DNA from: Clostridia bacterium
GTDB lineage: Bacteria; Bacillota; Clostridia; Christensenellales; Borkfalkiaceae
DNA length: 46,832 nt
Direction of reading: 5' to 3'
Assembly (NCBI GenBank): GCA_017457225.1
Contig: JAFTHW010000003.1
Coordinates: forward strand, 1-46,832
How positions within the stretch are numbered: the stretch's first letter is position 1; the number at the start of each line of letters is the position of its first letter. Below the pieces are notes generated by a model that had not been told where the DNA came from, did no database searches, and saw only the letters and a list, made by a program, of their open reading frames with translations. Of this stretch, positions 15,686 through 25,487 are shown in pieces. Position numbers and translations under genes: made by a program.

Positions 15686-17599
15686 ATGGCGGAAAGAGTT
15701 GAGGCCGAATACGGCGCCGAACAAATCCAAGTTTTGGACGGGTTGGAGCATATCAGAAAACGTCCGGGTATGTACATTTCTTCGACGGACGCGAAGGGAC
15801 TTCACCACCTCGTTCACGAGGTTGTGGATAACTCCATCGACGAAGCGTTGGCGGGGTATTGTACCCATATCGAAGTGACGCTCAACGGCGACGGGAGCTG
15901 TACGGTACAGGACAACGGACGTGGCATTCCCACGGACATTCACCCCAAGGAAGGGATTTCGACGTTGGAAGTCGTCTTTACGAAAGTCAACGCAGGCGGT
16001 AAGTTCGGCGGCGATTCGGGCTATAAAGTTTCGAGCGGTCTGCACGGCGTCGGCGTCAAGGCGGTAAACGCCTTGTCGGAGTGGTTGGACGCGGAAGTGT
16101 TCCAAAACGGACACGTTTACAAGCAGACGTATAACCGCGGCGTGCCTCAACGCAGCGTGCAGGTGGTCGGCGATACGCAAGAAACAGGTACGAAAGTAAC
16201 CTTTATGCCCGACGCGGATATCTTTGAAACGACGGTATTTAATTACGATACCCTCAAAGGCAGACTCCGCGAGCTTGCGTATCTCAACAAAGGACTCCGC
16301 ATCACGCTCGAAGATACTCGCGCGGGTCAAGAGCAAAAAGACTCGTTCTGCTACGAGGGCGGTATTTGTTCGTTTGTGGAAGAGTTGAACAAGAACCGTG
16401 ACGAGCTGTTGTTTCCCGCTCCCGTGTATTTTGAAGAGCAGGACGGCGACACCGTTTGCGAAGTGGCGATTCAGTACAACGAGTCGTACAACGAAGTCAT
16501 TTACAGCTACGCCAACAACGTCAACACGATCGACGGCGGTACGCACGTAGAGGGCTTGAAAATGGCGCTCACGAAAGTCATCAACGACGCGGGTAAGAAG
16601 CTCAATATTTTAAAAGACAGCGAAAAACTCACGGGCGAGGACGTCCGCGAGGGTATTACGGCGGTCGTTTCGGTGAAACTTGTCAACGCGCAGTTCGAGT
16701 CCCAGACGAAAGACAAGCTCAACAACAGTACGATCCGTACGTTCGTAAACAAGTGCGTGACCGAGCATATGGCGACGTTCCTCGAAGAGAATCCGTCGGT
16801 GACGAAAGAATTGGTGCTCCGTTGTATCACGGCGCAAAAGGCACGCGATGCGGCGAGAAGCGCGAGAGAATTGACGAGAAGAAAGGGGATTTTGGAGTCC
16901 ACGACTCTGCCCGGTAAATTGGCGGACTGTTCGGACAAACGCAGCGAACTTTGCGAGATCTATATCGTAGAGGGCGACTCGGCAGGCGGTACGGCAAAAC
17001 AGGGTCGCGATAGAAGATTCCAGGCGATCTTGCCTTTGAGAGGTAAGATTTTGAACGTAGAAAAAGTGCGTTTGAACCGCGTATTGGAAAACGAGGAAAT
17101 TAAATCTATGATCACGGCGTTCGGCTGCGGTATTTTGGACGATTTCGACGAGAGCAAACTCCGTTACGACAGAATTATTTCTATGACCGATGCCGACGTA
17201 GACGGCGCGCATATCCGTATTCTGTTGTACACGTTCCTGTTCCGATATATGCGTCCGCTCATCGAACACGGACACGTTTATTCGGCAAAGCCGCCTCTTT
17301 ACAAGGCGAGCTATAAAGGTCACGACGATTATTTGTATTCGGAAGAAGAGAAGCTCGAATACGACGCGAACGCGCCCGGGAAAGTGGAATACCAGCGCTA
17401 TAAAGGTCTTGGTGAAATGAGTAAAGAACAGCTTTGGGACACGACGATGAACCCTGCGACGCGTACGCTGATCCGCGTAACGATGCAGGACGCGGCGGAA
17501 GCAGACCAGATGTTCACGATGCTGATGGGCGAGAATCCCGAACTGAGAAGAAAGTTTATTGAAGAAAACGCGTCCCTTGTGACCGATTTGGACGTATAA
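15686..17599 (+). CDS. gyrB: DNA gyrase subunit B (637 aa)
   Basis: This is the ATPase subunit of the type II topoisomerase that introduces negative supercoils. The GHKL ATP site shows HEVVDNSIDEALAGYC (about 44-59) and QDNGRGIP (about 75-82), with SSGLHGVGVKAVNALS further on. The TOPRIM metal site shows EGDSAGG (about 428-434) and DADVDGAHI. The C-terminal QRYKGLGEMSKEQLWDTTM is present. The ATG at 15686 follows aaaggag. gyrA begins 14 bases after its stop with its own ggagggggaaag site, so they form an operon. Unlike many genomes, dnaA, dnaN and recF are not next to it. Confidence 0.98.
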   Translation: MAERVEAEYGAEQIQVLDGLEHIRKRPGMYISSTDAKGLHHLVHEVVDNSIDEALAGYCTHIEVTLNGDGSCTVQDNGRGIPTDIHPKEGISTLEVVFTKVNAGGKFGGDSGYKVSSGLHGVGVKAVNALSEWLDAEVFQNGHVYKQTYNRGVPQRSVQVVGDTQETGTKVTFMPDADIFETTVFNYDTLKGRLRELAYLNKGLRITLEDTRAGQEQKDSFCYEGGICSFVEELNKNRDELLFPAPVYFEEQDGDTVCEVAIQYNESYNEVIYSYANNVNTIDGGTHVEGLKMALTKVINDAGKKLNILKDSEKLTGEDVREGITAVVSVKLVNAQFESQTKDKLNNSTIRTFVNKCVTEHMATFLEENPSVTKELVLRCITAQKARDAARSARELTRRKGILESTTLPGKLADCSDKRSELCEIYIVEGDSAGGTAKQGRDRRFQAILPLRGKILNVEKVRLNRVLENEEIKSMITAFGCGILDDFDESKLRYDRIISMTDADVDGAHIRILLYTFLFRYMRPLIEHGHVYSAKPPLYKASYKGHDDYLYSEEEKLEYDANAPGKVEYQRYKGLGEMSKEQLWDTTMNPATRTLIRVTMQDAAEADQMFTMLMGENPELRRKFIEENASLVTDLDV

Positions 17600-17613
17600 G
17601 GAGGGGGAAAGAA

Positions 17614-20244
17614 ATGGCGAAAAAAGAAACCAGCCCGGAATTAACCGAGGAATTTAAGAAAACCCTCGCGATGACGAAAATGCTCGACATCGAGGTCGAC
17701 GACGAGCTGAAACGCTCGTTCATCGCCTACGCGATGGCGGTCAATAAATCGAGAGCGATTCCCGACGTGCGCGACGGTTTGAAGCCCGTTCACAGACGTA
17801 TTTTGTATTCTATGCACGAAATGGGGCTCTACAACGACAAGGCGTTCCGTAAGTGCGCGAGAATCGTCGGTGACTGTATGGGTAAATTCCACCCTCACGG
17901 CGACAGCTCGGTGTACGACGCGCTCGTGCGGTTGGCGCAGGAATTCACGATCAGTTTTCCGCTCGTAGACGGACACGGTAACTTCGGTTCGGTGGACGGC
18001 GACCCTGCGGCGGCTATGCGTTATACCGAAGCGAGATTGACGAAGCTGGCGGCGGAAATGCTGCGGGATTTGGACAAGGAAACGGTGGATTTCATTCCCA
18101 ACTTCGACGGAAGCGAGGAAGAGCCCACGGTATTGCCTGCAAGATATCCGAACTTGCTCGTCAACGGCGCGGACGGTATCGCAGTCGGTATGGCGACGAA
18201 CATTCCTCCGCATAACCTTGCGGAAGTCATCGACGGTACGGTGGCGATGATCGACAATCCCGAGATCACGGTGGACGAATTGATGGATTATATTCCCGCT
18301 CCCGATTTCCCTACGGGCGGCGTGATTATGGGTAGAAGCGGTATCCGCAATGCGTACAGAACGGGACAGGGTAGTATCGTGATCCGTTCCAAGTGCGAAA
18401 TCGAAGAATACGGCGCGGGCAACAACGTCCGTTCGAGAATCGTCGTTACGGAGATCCCGTATCAGGTCAATAAAGCGATGCTCATCAAGGCGATCGCGGA
18501 TATGGTTCGCGACAAGAGATTGGAGGGGATTTCCGACATTCGTGACGAATCCGACCGCGACGGTATGAGAATCGTAATCGAATGTAAAAAGGACGCAAAC
18601 GCGCAGGTCGTTTTGAATACGCTGTATAAAAAGACGAAGTTGCAGATCTCCGACGGTATTATCCTGCTCGCGCTCGTCGAAAACGGAACAGAGCCGAAAA
18701 CGCTCAATATCCGCGACATTCTCTATTATTATTTGAAGCATCAAAAAGAAGTCATCGAACGCCGTACCCGTTACGATCTGAACAAGACGGAAGAACGCGC
18801 GCACATTATCGCAGGGCTGGTGTTGGCGCTTGCGAACGTGGACGAAGTCATTCGCATCATCAAGGCTTCGGCGGATAAGAACGCCGCGATCGCGGGCTTG
18901 ACGAACGCGTTCGAGCTGGACGAAAAACAGGCCAATGCAATTTTGGAAATGCGACTCCAAAGATTGACTTCGTTGGAAGTGGAAAAACTTAAAGACGAGT
19001 TGACGGCGCTCCAGAACACGATTGCGGATTTGAAAGATATTTTGGCGAACGAGAGCCGCGTGATGGCGATCATTCGCGAGGATTTGTTGGAAATCAAGAA
19101 CAAATATCCTTCGCCCAGAAAGACGGAAATTTCCGTGGATTACGGCAACATCGAGGACGAGGACTTGATCGACCGCGAAGACGTCGTGATCTCCATTACC
19201 CACTCGGGCTATATCAAGCGTTTGCCCGTTGCGGAATACAAGGCGCAGGGCAGAGGCGGCAAGGGGATTACGGCGCACAGACCCAAAGACGAGGACTACG
19301 TGGAGAAAATGTTCGTATCGTGTACGCACGATCCGATTCTGCTCTTCTCGTCCAAAGGCAAAGTGTACTCCATCAAAGGCTACGAGATCCCCGAAGCGAA
19401 CCGTACGGCAAGAGGCAGAGCGATCGTCAATATCGTACAGCTCGATCCCGGTGAAAAGATCGAAGCCGTGCTTCCCGTATTGGAGAACGGAACGGGATAT
19501 CTCGTAATGGCGACGGAAAAAGGTCTGATCAAAAAGACTTCCACCGACCAATTCAAGAGAATTCCCAAAAACGGTAAAATTGCGATCCATATTCAAGAGG
19601 ACGACAGACTCATTTCCGTTCAATTCGCAACGGGCGAAGACGAGATCCTCGTCGCTTCGAGAGCAGGTAAGTGTATTCGCTTCTCCGAAAAGGACGTTCG
19701 TCCTACTGGCAGAGGCTCGCAGGGCGTCAAGGCGATCACGCTCGGCGCGGAGGACATCGTCGTGGATATGCTGATCGTGGATAAGGAGCAGGATATCTTC
19801 ACGCTGACGTCGCTCGGGTACGGCAAACGTACGAAGATCGAGGACTACCGTTTGCAGAGCCGTGGCGGTAAGGGTATCAAAGCGGGCGTGTTCAACGAAA
19901 AGACGGGCGAGCTCGTGAATATGAAGCTCGTGACGGATGAAAACGATATTATGATCATTACGACGGGCGGTACGATTATCCGTATGCACGCGGACACGAT
20001 CAGTTGTATCGGCAGAACGACGCGCGGCGTACGAGTGATGAACGTTAAAGACAGTTTCGTGGCGACGGTAGATATTACCGAGCGCGACGACGAAGCGGAA
20101 ACGCAAGCGCCTGAGGAAACGGCGGCGGATTTAAGCCCCGAGGACTTGGCGGAAGGAGCGGAAGCCGAGGAAGAAACGGAAGAAACCGTCGTGCTTGACG
20201 ACGAGGACGAAAATTCCGAATCGCCCGTGGATGACGAAGAATAA
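17614..20244 (+). CDS. gyrA: DNA gyrase subunit A (876 aa)
   Basis: This is the breakage-reunion subunit of gyrase. The catalytic Tyr is Y137 in [10 protein letters not shown]. The quinolone-pocket helix reads [12 protein letters not shown], so the positions equal to E. coli Ser83 and Asp87 (S98 and D102 here) are Ser and Asp, the sensitive type. The C-terminal beta-pinwheel repeats begin near residue 510. A GyrA-box-like QGRGGKG is near residue 546 and RGGKGIKAG is near 750, supporting gyrase over topoisomerase IV. The tail (about 828-876) is strongly acidic. Transcription ends at a very strong hairpin 11 bases later. Confidence 0.98.
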   Translation: MAKKETSPELTEEFKKTLAMTKMLDIEVDDELKRSFIAYAMAVNKSRAIPDVRDGLKPVHRRILYSMHEMGLYNDKAFRKCARIVGDCMGKFHPHGDSSVYDALVRLAQEFTISFPLVDGHGNFGSVDGDPAAAMRYTEARLTKLAAEMLRDLDKETVDFIPNFDGSEEEPTVLPARYPNLLVNGADGIAVGMATNIPPHNLAEVIDGTVAMIDNPEITVDELMDYIPAPDFPTGGVIMGRSGIRNAYRTGQGSIVIRSKCEIEEYGAGNNVRSRIVVTEIPYQVNKAMLIKAIADMVRDKRLEGISDIRDESDRDGMRIVIECKKDANAQVVLNTLYKKTKLQISDGIILLALVENGTEPKTLNIRDILYYYLKHQKEVIERRTRYDLNKTEERAHIIAGLVLALANVDEVIRIIKASADKNAAIAGLTNAFELDEKQANAILEMRLQRLTSLEVEKLKDELTALQNTIADLKDILANESRVMAIIREDLLEIKNKYPSPRKTEISVDYGNIEDEDLIDREDVVISITHSGYIKRLPVAEYKAQGRGGKGITAHRPKDEDYVEKMFVSCTHDPILLFSSKGKVYSIKGYEIPEANRTARGRAIVNIVQLDPGEKIEAVLPVLENGTGYLVMATEKGLIKKTSTDQFKRIPKNGKIAIHIQEDDRLISVQFATGEDEILVASRAGKCIRFSEKDVRPTGRGSQGVKAITLGAEDIVVDMLIVDKEQDIFTLTSLGYGKRTKIEDYRLQSRGGKGIKAGVFNEKTGELVNMKLVTDENDIMIITTGGTIIRMHADTISCIGRTTRGVRVMNVKDSFVATVDITERDDEAETQAPEETAADLSPEDLAEGAEAEEETEETVVLDDEDENSESPVDDEE

Positions 20245-20254
20245 AGTTGGTTGA

Positions 20255-20294
20255 AAAATCCCGCCCTGCGGCGTTGCCGCAGGGCGGGATTTTT
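20255..20294 (+). terminator. Terminator of gyrBA
   Basis: An 18-bp perfect stem with a 3-base loop (20255-20272 with 20276-20293) and T tract. Confidence 0.95.
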
Positions 20295-20318
20295 ATTTGA
20301 AATGGATAAAACCCGACG

Positions 20319-20335
20319 GGCAGGTATGCGTTGAA
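20319..20335 (+). repeat. Copy of the recurring word ggcaggtaygcrttgaa
   Basis: GGCAGGTATGCGTTGAA lies between two terminators. A near-identical copy (15 of 17 bases) is at 33853-33869, and shorter forms occur elsewhere in the window. The function is unknown. Confidence 0.4.
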
Positions 20336-20341
20336 GAGAAA

Positions 20342-20371
20342 AGCCGCCGCGGCAAGATTGCCGCGGCGGCT
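20342..20371 (-). terminator. Terminator of the P-type ATPase gene
   Basis: A GC-rich stem of 14 pairs (20342-20355 with 20358-20371); on the minus strand it is followed by ttttctctt. Confidence 0.82.
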
Positions 20372-20396
20372 ATATTTTAACAATCTAAGAAAAGGG

Positions 20397-22970
20397 TTAG
20401 TCATCCGCAGGATTCATCATATCGAAACATCGGATCAGGAATCCCGAAAGCGGGAAGCTTGCCTGTACGATAATGATCAATAGAAGAATTTGCTCCATTG
20501 TGAAATGAAGAGTCGACCAACCGTCAAAGACGATATTTCCAAGGACGGGAATACTCACAACGATTACGCACAGGGAAACCGCAACGATATACAAAACCGA
20601 ACGCACAACGTTGAACGGCTGACAGATGCGGTACAGCATCACGAGCCCCGAGAACGTCAACGCAAGCATCATAAGCGCGTTGTAATGCGCGGTGTCTGCG
20701 CCAAGCGCGTCCACTAGCCCGAAATTGTCGGCAAGCGGAGTCTTATGCACGACGTACAATGTCATAATTCCCAACGCCATCGTCAACGCACCCGGTAGCG
20801 CTCTGCTTAGTACGTAGGGGATAAATTTCCCTTTGACTCGGTTGTTATTGGGCTGTAAGGACAACACGAACGAGGGGATTGCGCTGATGAACATCTCGAA
20901 CATCATCATATTGTTCGTCGTGAAGAAGTACTCGCTCTTGAGCGCGATACAAATGACGGACAAGATCAACGTGAGCAACGTCTTCATAATATAGAGGGAC
21001 GAGGAATTTTTGATGTTGTTGATGACTCGTCTGCCCTCGTTTACGATCTTGGGCATCGAGCCGAAGTTATTGTCCTGCAAAACGAGGTTGGATACGTTTC
21101 TCGCTGCTTCGCTGCCCGAGGCAACCGATACGGCGCAGTCCGCTTCTTTCATAGCGAGAATATCGTTGACGCCGTCGCCCGTCATCGCAACCGTACTCCC
21201 CGCCTTTTTAATGGAGCGGATCAGGATTGCTTTTTGTTCGGGAGTGACTCTGCCAAAGACCGTGTATTGGTTAGCGGCGTTTTCGACTTCCAAATCGGAC
21301 AAGCCCTCGAGGGAAATGAAGTGCGCGGCGTTTTTGATGCCGGCTCTTCTGGCTACCTCGGAAACGGTCACGGGGTTGTCGCCCGAAATGACCTTGACGG
21401 CTACGTCGTTTTCCCTAAACCATTTGATCGTATCGATGGCGTCGGGACGAATGTTGTCGGAAAGGGTGATGATCGCGATCGCACGCAAGCCGCCGGGGAT
21501 CTTATCGCCTTGAATTTGTCCCGTGGAGTGCGCCACGACGAGGACTCGAAGCCCCATTTGCGCGTACTGTTTTACGATCTTGTCGATTCGCGAGGGCAGG
21601 GGACGGAGTACGAATTCCGGCGCGCCCATAACAAACGTACCTACGTCCTCGAACGTGACCGCGGAGAGTTTCCGCGCCGAAGAGAAAGGAAGCGTCGCCA
21701 TCGGTTGTAACGCGGACGAGTGTCCAAAGCGTTCGTACAAAGCGATGGAGGTTTGGTTGTTGTCGTCGAGGGAAGCGAGCATCGAGCCTAAAATATCGTC
21801 GATACCGAACTCCGTCGTGTTGTTGAGAAGAATACAATCGCTCACTTTCATTCGTCCGTCGGTAATTGTACCCGTCTTATCCAAACACAAGACGTTGACG
21901 CGCGCGAGCATTTCCAAAGAGTACATATCTTGTACGAGCGTGTTGTATTTTGCGAGTCGGATCATACCCACGGATAGCGCCACGGTCGTCAGGAGCAAAA
22001 GCCCCGAGGGGATCATACCGATTACCACTGCGACCGTTTGTTGAATGGCTGCGTTGAGCTTTACCGTTCCGAGGTTTTTCCAAAATCCGCCGAGCGCTGC
22101 GAGCTCTTTCCAGCCGCTTGCTCTGCCGATGTTGGTGTAGAACATCAAAATCGCGATGGGCACGATCGCAAGACCGATGATCTTAATGAACGTACTGATC
22201 GAGTTCATAATTTCGGAATTCGGCCGTTTGTATTTCTTCGCTTTCGCGGTGAGTTTGCTGATATAAGTATCCTCGCTGATCTTATCGACGCGTACGGCGA
22301 TCTTGCCGCTTGAAACGAACGAACCTGCGTAGAGTATCATTCCGTCCTCTTTTTTAATGGGTACGGATTCACCCGTCAAAAGGGATTCGTTGAGCTCCGC
22401 CGTGCCCTCTACGGCAATACAGTCCGCGGGGACTTGTTGACCTGCCGAGAGAATGAGAATATCGTCGATGACGAGTTCTTCCACGGGGATTTCCCGTTTT
22501 TGTCCGCCCCGCACGACGAGCGCGGTGGGGGAAGAGAGGATCGAGAGTTTGTCGATCTTCCGTTTCGCGCGGATTTCTTGGAAAATACTCACGAAAATAT
22601 TGCAAAGGAAAATGAGCACGAACGTGAACTGCGAGATAGGCGCGTGGGCAATGGCGAGCGCCAGAGCCGACAAAAGACACAGCAGGTTAAAGAACGTGCA
22701 AAGATTCCCTACGAAAATACTGCGGTAGGTTTTGGAGTATTTTTTGCCCGTTCGGTTGACCAGCCCTTGATCGAAGCGTTCCTGCACTTGCGCGCGGGAA
22801 AGCCCTTCGCTGGCGTCGGCGTTGAAACGCTGTACGTCTGCCGCGTTTATGTTCGGCGCTTTCGAGCGAGTTTTCTTTTCTTTGTGTTTCGGAAAAAGAG
22901 CCGCGAATTTTTTGTTGCTCTTTTCTTGGTCGGAGACGTACTCCTCCGAAATAGTTTTCTTTTCTTTCAT
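20397..22970 (-). CDS. CtpE-like P-type ATPase, probable calcium transporter (857 aa)
   Basis: This membrane cation pump has all P-type marks: LTGES (198-202), the phosphorylated Asp D364 in DKTGTIT, and MTGDGVNDILAMKEADCAVSVASGSEAARN. TM4 reads IPSGLLLLTTVALSVGMIRLAKYNTLVQD, with Ser in place of the Glu of the IPEGL motif of classical calcium pumps. This is the pattern of the CtpE/YfgQ group; CtpE of mycobacteria takes up calcium. The start at 22970 is chosen over an upstream in-frame extension, which reads through the promoter. The N-terminal about 80 residues are hydrophilic and Lys rich. The ion is inferred from the family. Confidence 0.9.
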   Translation of the reverse strand: MKEKKTISEEYVSDQEKSNKKFAALFPKHKEKKTRSKAPNINAADVQRFNADASEGLSRAQVQERFDQGLVNRTGKKYSKTYRSIFVGNLCTFFNLLCLLSALALAIAHAPISQFTFVLIFLCNIFVSIFQEIRAKRKIDKLSILSSPTALVVRGGQKREIPVEELVIDDILILSAGQQVPADCIAVEGTAELNESLLTGESVPIKKEDGMILYAGSFVSSGKIAVRVDKISEDTYISKLTAKAKKYKRPNSEIMNSISTFIKIIGLAIVPIAILMFYTNIGRASGWKELAALGGFWKNLGTVKLNAAIQQTVAVVIGMIPSGLLLLTTVALSVGMIRLAKYNTLVQDMYSLEMLARVNVLCLDKTGTITDGRMKVSDCILLNNTTEFGIDDILGSMLASLDDNNQTSIALYERFGHSSALQPMATLPFSSARKLSAVTFEDVGTFVMGAPEFVLRPLPSRIDKIVKQYAQMGLRVLVVAHSTGQIQGDKIPGGLRAIAIITLSDNIRPDAIDTIKWFRENDVAVKVISGDNPVTVSEVARRAGIKNAAHFISLEGLSDLEVENAANQYTVFGRVTPEQKAILIRSIKKAGSTVAMTGDGVNDILAMKEADCAVSVASGSEAARNVSNLVLQDNNFGSMPKIVNEGRRVINNIKNSSSLYIMKTLLTLILSVICIALKSEYFFTTNNMMMFEMFISAIPSFVLSLQPNNNRVKGKFIPYVLSRALPGALTMALGIMTLYVVHKTPLADNFGLVDALGADTAHYNALMMLALTFSGLVMLYRICQPFNVVRSVLYIVAVSLCVIVVSIPVLGNIVFDGWSTLHFTMEQILLLIIIVQASFPLSGFLIRCFDMMNPADD

Positions 22971-23007
22971 AACGCTTTTGCGCTCCGTAAATACAAATAC
23001 TGCTTCT

Positions 23008-23036
23008 ATTATATCATATGGGGAACAAAAATACAA
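23008..23036 (-). promoter_or_regulatory. Sigma-A promoter of the P-type ATPase gene
   Basis: On the minus strand: TTGTAT (23031-23036), a 17-base spacer, and TATAAT (23008-23013). It is divergent from the serS promoter. Confidence 0.82.
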
Positions 23037-23086
23037 GTTTTTTACGGAAATTTTATAGGAAATCGGTTTTCATTGCGGACATTTAA

Positions 23087-23115
23087 TTGCAATTCCACGG
23101 AAAAAGTTGTATAAT
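23087..23115 (+). promoter_or_regulatory. Sigma-A promoter of serS
   Basis: TTGCAA at 23087-23092, a 17-base spacer, and TATAAT at 23110-23115. The leader is only about 30 bases, so there is no T-box. Confidence 0.85.
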
Positions 23116-23150
23116 AGAGAAAAGCAAAACAAGCAAAAGAGGTGCTGAAA

Positions 23151-24440
23151 ATGATCGATATTAATTTGATCAGAACCAATCCCGAATTGGTCAAGGAAAA
23201 CATCAAAAAGAAATTTCAGGACAAAAAGCTTCCCCTCGTGGACGAAGCGTTGGCGCTCGATACCAAGCGCCGCGCGTTGATCGCGGAGGGCGACGCTCTG
23301 CGTGCCGCAAGAAATACCCTCTCTAAAAAGGTAGGGGAGTTGATGAAGGCGGGCAAGCGCGAAGAAGCGGAAGAAGTGAAAGCGCAGGTCAAGGCGGACG
23401 CGGACAGACTGCTTGCCATTGAAAAGGAAGGCGAGGAAGTGGAAGCGGCGCTCAAAAAGACGATGATGACCATTCCCAATATCATTGCAGACGACGTGCC
23501 TATCGGAAAAGACGACTCCGAAAACGTGGAATTGCAGCGCTTTGGCGAGCCTGTCGTTCCCGACTTCGAAGTGCCTTATCATTTGGATATTTTGGAAAAC
23601 TTGGACGGAATCGACGTGGATTCGGCGCGCCGCACTTCGGGACAGGGTTTCTACTATCTCACGGGCGATATTGCAAGACTGCATTCTGCCGTACTCACGT
23701 ACGCGCGTGACTTTATGATCGATAAAGGCTTTACCTACGTCATTCCTCCCTTTATGATTCACGGCGACGTCGTTTCGGGCGTAATGAGCTTTGACGAAAT
23801 GGAAAATATGATGTATAAGATCGAGGGCGAGGATTTGTACCTGATCGGCACGTCCGAGCACTCTATGATCGGACGGTATATGGGACAGATCATCGACGGA
23901 GCAAAGTTGCCCTTGACGCTCACCAGCTATTCCCCTTGCTTCCGTAAGGAAAAGGGCGCGCACGGTATCGAGGAGCGCGGCATTTACCGTATCCACCAGT
24001 TCGAGAAACAGGAAATGATCGTCATTTGTAAGCCCGAGGACAGCGCGGAGTGGTATGAAAAATTGTGGAGCTATACCGTAGAACTCTTCCGTTCGTTGGA
24101 TATTCCCGTAAGACAACTCGGCTGTTGTTCGGGGGATTTGGCGGATTTAAAGACGAAGAGTTGCGACGTAGAAGCGTGGAGTCCCCGTCAGAAGAAGTAT
24201 TTCGAGGTGGGTTCTTGCTCGAACTTGACGGATGCGCAAGCGCGTAGACTCGGGATCCGTTACAAGGATTCGGACGGAAAAACCAAACTCGCGCATACGC
24301 TCAACAACACCGTAGTTGCGCCTCCCAGAATGCTGATCGCATTCATTGAAAATCACTTGCAGGCGGACGGCAGCGTAACCGTTCCCGAAGCGTTGCAGCC
24401 GTACATGGGTGGCAAGAAAGTGATTCTGCCCAAGAAATAA
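23151..24440 (+). CDS. serS: Seryl-tRNA synthetase (429 aa)
   Basis: This class II synthetase charges tRNA-Ser. The N-terminal tRNA-binding coiled coil spans about residues 28-100 (Ala/Glu/Lys rich). Motif 2 reads CFRKEKGAHGIEERGIYRIHQFEKQEM and motif 3 reads LNNTVVAPPRMLIAFIENHLQADGS. The start at 23151 (MIDINLIRTNPELV) follows agaggtg and is the usual N-terminus; a GTG three codons upstream is less likely. A terminator closes the gene. Confidence 0.97.
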   Translation: MIDINLIRTNPELVKENIKKKFQDKKLPLVDEALALDTKRRALIAEGDALRAARNTLSKKVGELMKAGKREEAEEVKAQVKADADRLLAIEKEGEEVEAALKKTMMTIPNIIADDVPIGKDDSENVELQRFGEPVVPDFEVPYHLDILENLDGIDVDSARRTSGQGFYYLTGDIARLHSAVLTYARDFMIDKGFTYVIPPFMIHGDVVSGVMSFDEMENMMYKIEGEDLYLIGTSEHSMIGRYMGQIIDGAKLPLTLTSYSPCFRKEKGAHGIEERGIYRIHQFEKQEMIVICKPEDSAEWYEKLWSYTVELFRSLDIPVRQLGCCSGDLADLKTKSCDVEAWSPRQKKYFEVGSCSNLTDAQARRLGIRYKDSDGKTKLAHTLNNTVVAPPRMLIAFIENHLQADGSVTVPEALQPYMGGKKVILPKK

Positions 24441-24455
24441 GAAAGAAAAAACGAA

Positions 24456-24495
24456 TAACAATTCCGCGTCGCCCTTGGACGACGCGGTTGTTTTG
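24456..24495 (+). terminator. Terminator of serS
   Basis: CCGCGTCG/CGACGCGG (24464-24471 with 24479-24486), extended by AACAA/TTGTT and followed by TTTT. Confidence 0.82.
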
Positions 24496-24527
24496 AGAAA
24501 AAGCAAACAGGCAAAACGGACGTAGAT

Positions 24528-25484
24528 ATGAAATATTTATTTTTCGACATCGAATGCGCGCTCGTGTCCAAGAAATGGGCAAAGATTTGCGCGTTCGGGT
24601 ATTGTCAGACGGACGAACAATTTCATATCCTTAAAAAAGAGGACCTGCTCATCAATCCGCAGGGGAATTTTCATTTGACCGACCGCAAGGGTACGCAGGG
24701 TCTGGTTTTGCCGTACAAATACGCCGATTTTAAAAATTATCCCACGTTTTGCGAGTTGGCGGATAAGATCTACGGATTGTTGCAGGACAAGGACACGTTC
24801 GTTGCCGGTCACGCGACGATGAACGACGTGAAGTATCTCAATCTAGAGAGCCAACGCTTTTCCCTGCCTCCGTTTTCCTTCCGTTTTGCCGACACGCAGT
24901 TTGTATATATGAACCGCATTGGGGATTTTTCCAGACAGTTTGGGTTGGGTACGATCGCGGAGCAGTTGAACGTGGAGTTCATTCCTCACCGCGCCGTGGA
25001 CGACGCATACGCGACGATGCGAATCGCAGAAGCGATGTGCAAGGAAGAGGGACTTTCCTTTCCGCAACTTTTGGAAAAATATAAAATTCAACGGGGCGAG
25101 ATCAAAGATTTTGAGATCAAGCCCATCACCTCCGAATCGTTTGAAGCGCATAAGGCGGCGGTGGAAAAACGTCGGGAAGAGCGGGGCAGGCTGAAAGCGG
25201 AGTTCTCCAATTTCGCCGACCGCGAAAAGCGCCGCAGAGCGAAAGAGGGGAAACTCAAAAACAAATCCGTTTGTTTTTCCCACCCGTTGGAGCTGGAACT
25301 CCCCTTGTCCAAAAAACTGTTGAAAGCGGCGTTTAACGAAGCGGCGACGTTCACTTCCCACGCGGAGGAATGCGACGTGTACGTTTGCTTTGAAAACGAG
25401 AGCGGACAGCGGTTGGTGTCGGTAAAAGCCAACAACGCGCGCGTATATACGCCCGAAGAATTTTTAGAGTATTTAGGAGTTTAA
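24528..25484 (+). CDS. DnaQ-like 3'-5' exonuclease with a BRCT-like C-terminal part (318 aa)
   Basis: This is a DEDDh-type exonuclease related to the epsilon proofreading subunit. The acidic set is D7 and E9 (FFDIEC), D100 (GHATMNDVKYL), H154 and D159 (HRAVDDAYAT). A Lys/Arg/Glu-rich linker (about 210-245) leads to a C-terminal region (about 245-318), NKSVCFSHPLELE...VSVKANNARVYTPEEFLEYL. Its pattern resembles a BRCT domain as found in some exonuclease and DinG relatives; this second call is tentative. The ribosome site is weak. The next gene starts 3 bases after the stop, so the two are probably coupled. Confidence 0.78.
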   Translation: MKYLFFDIECALVSKKWAKICAFGYCQTDEQFHILKKEDLLINPQGNFHLTDRKGTQGLVLPYKYADFKNYPTFCELADKIYGLLQDKDTFVAGHATMNDVKYLNLESQRFSLPPFSFRFADTQFVYMNRIGDFSRQFGLGTIAEQLNVEFIPHRAVDDAYATMRIAEAMCKEEGLSFPQLLEKYKIQRGEIKDFEIKPITSESFEAHKAAVEKRREERGRLKAEFSNFADREKRRRAKEGKLKNKSVCFSHPLELELPLSKKLLKAAFNEAATFTSHAEECDVYVCFENESGQRLVSVKANNARVYTPEEFLEYLGV

Positions 25485-25487
25485 TTG

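Noticed and set aside
15822-15835. DnaA-box-like tgtggataa near gyrB, hinting at an origin
   Set aside because: It is a single copy inside conserved gyrB codons (VVDNS); no cluster of boxes and no dnaA or dnaN is nearby.
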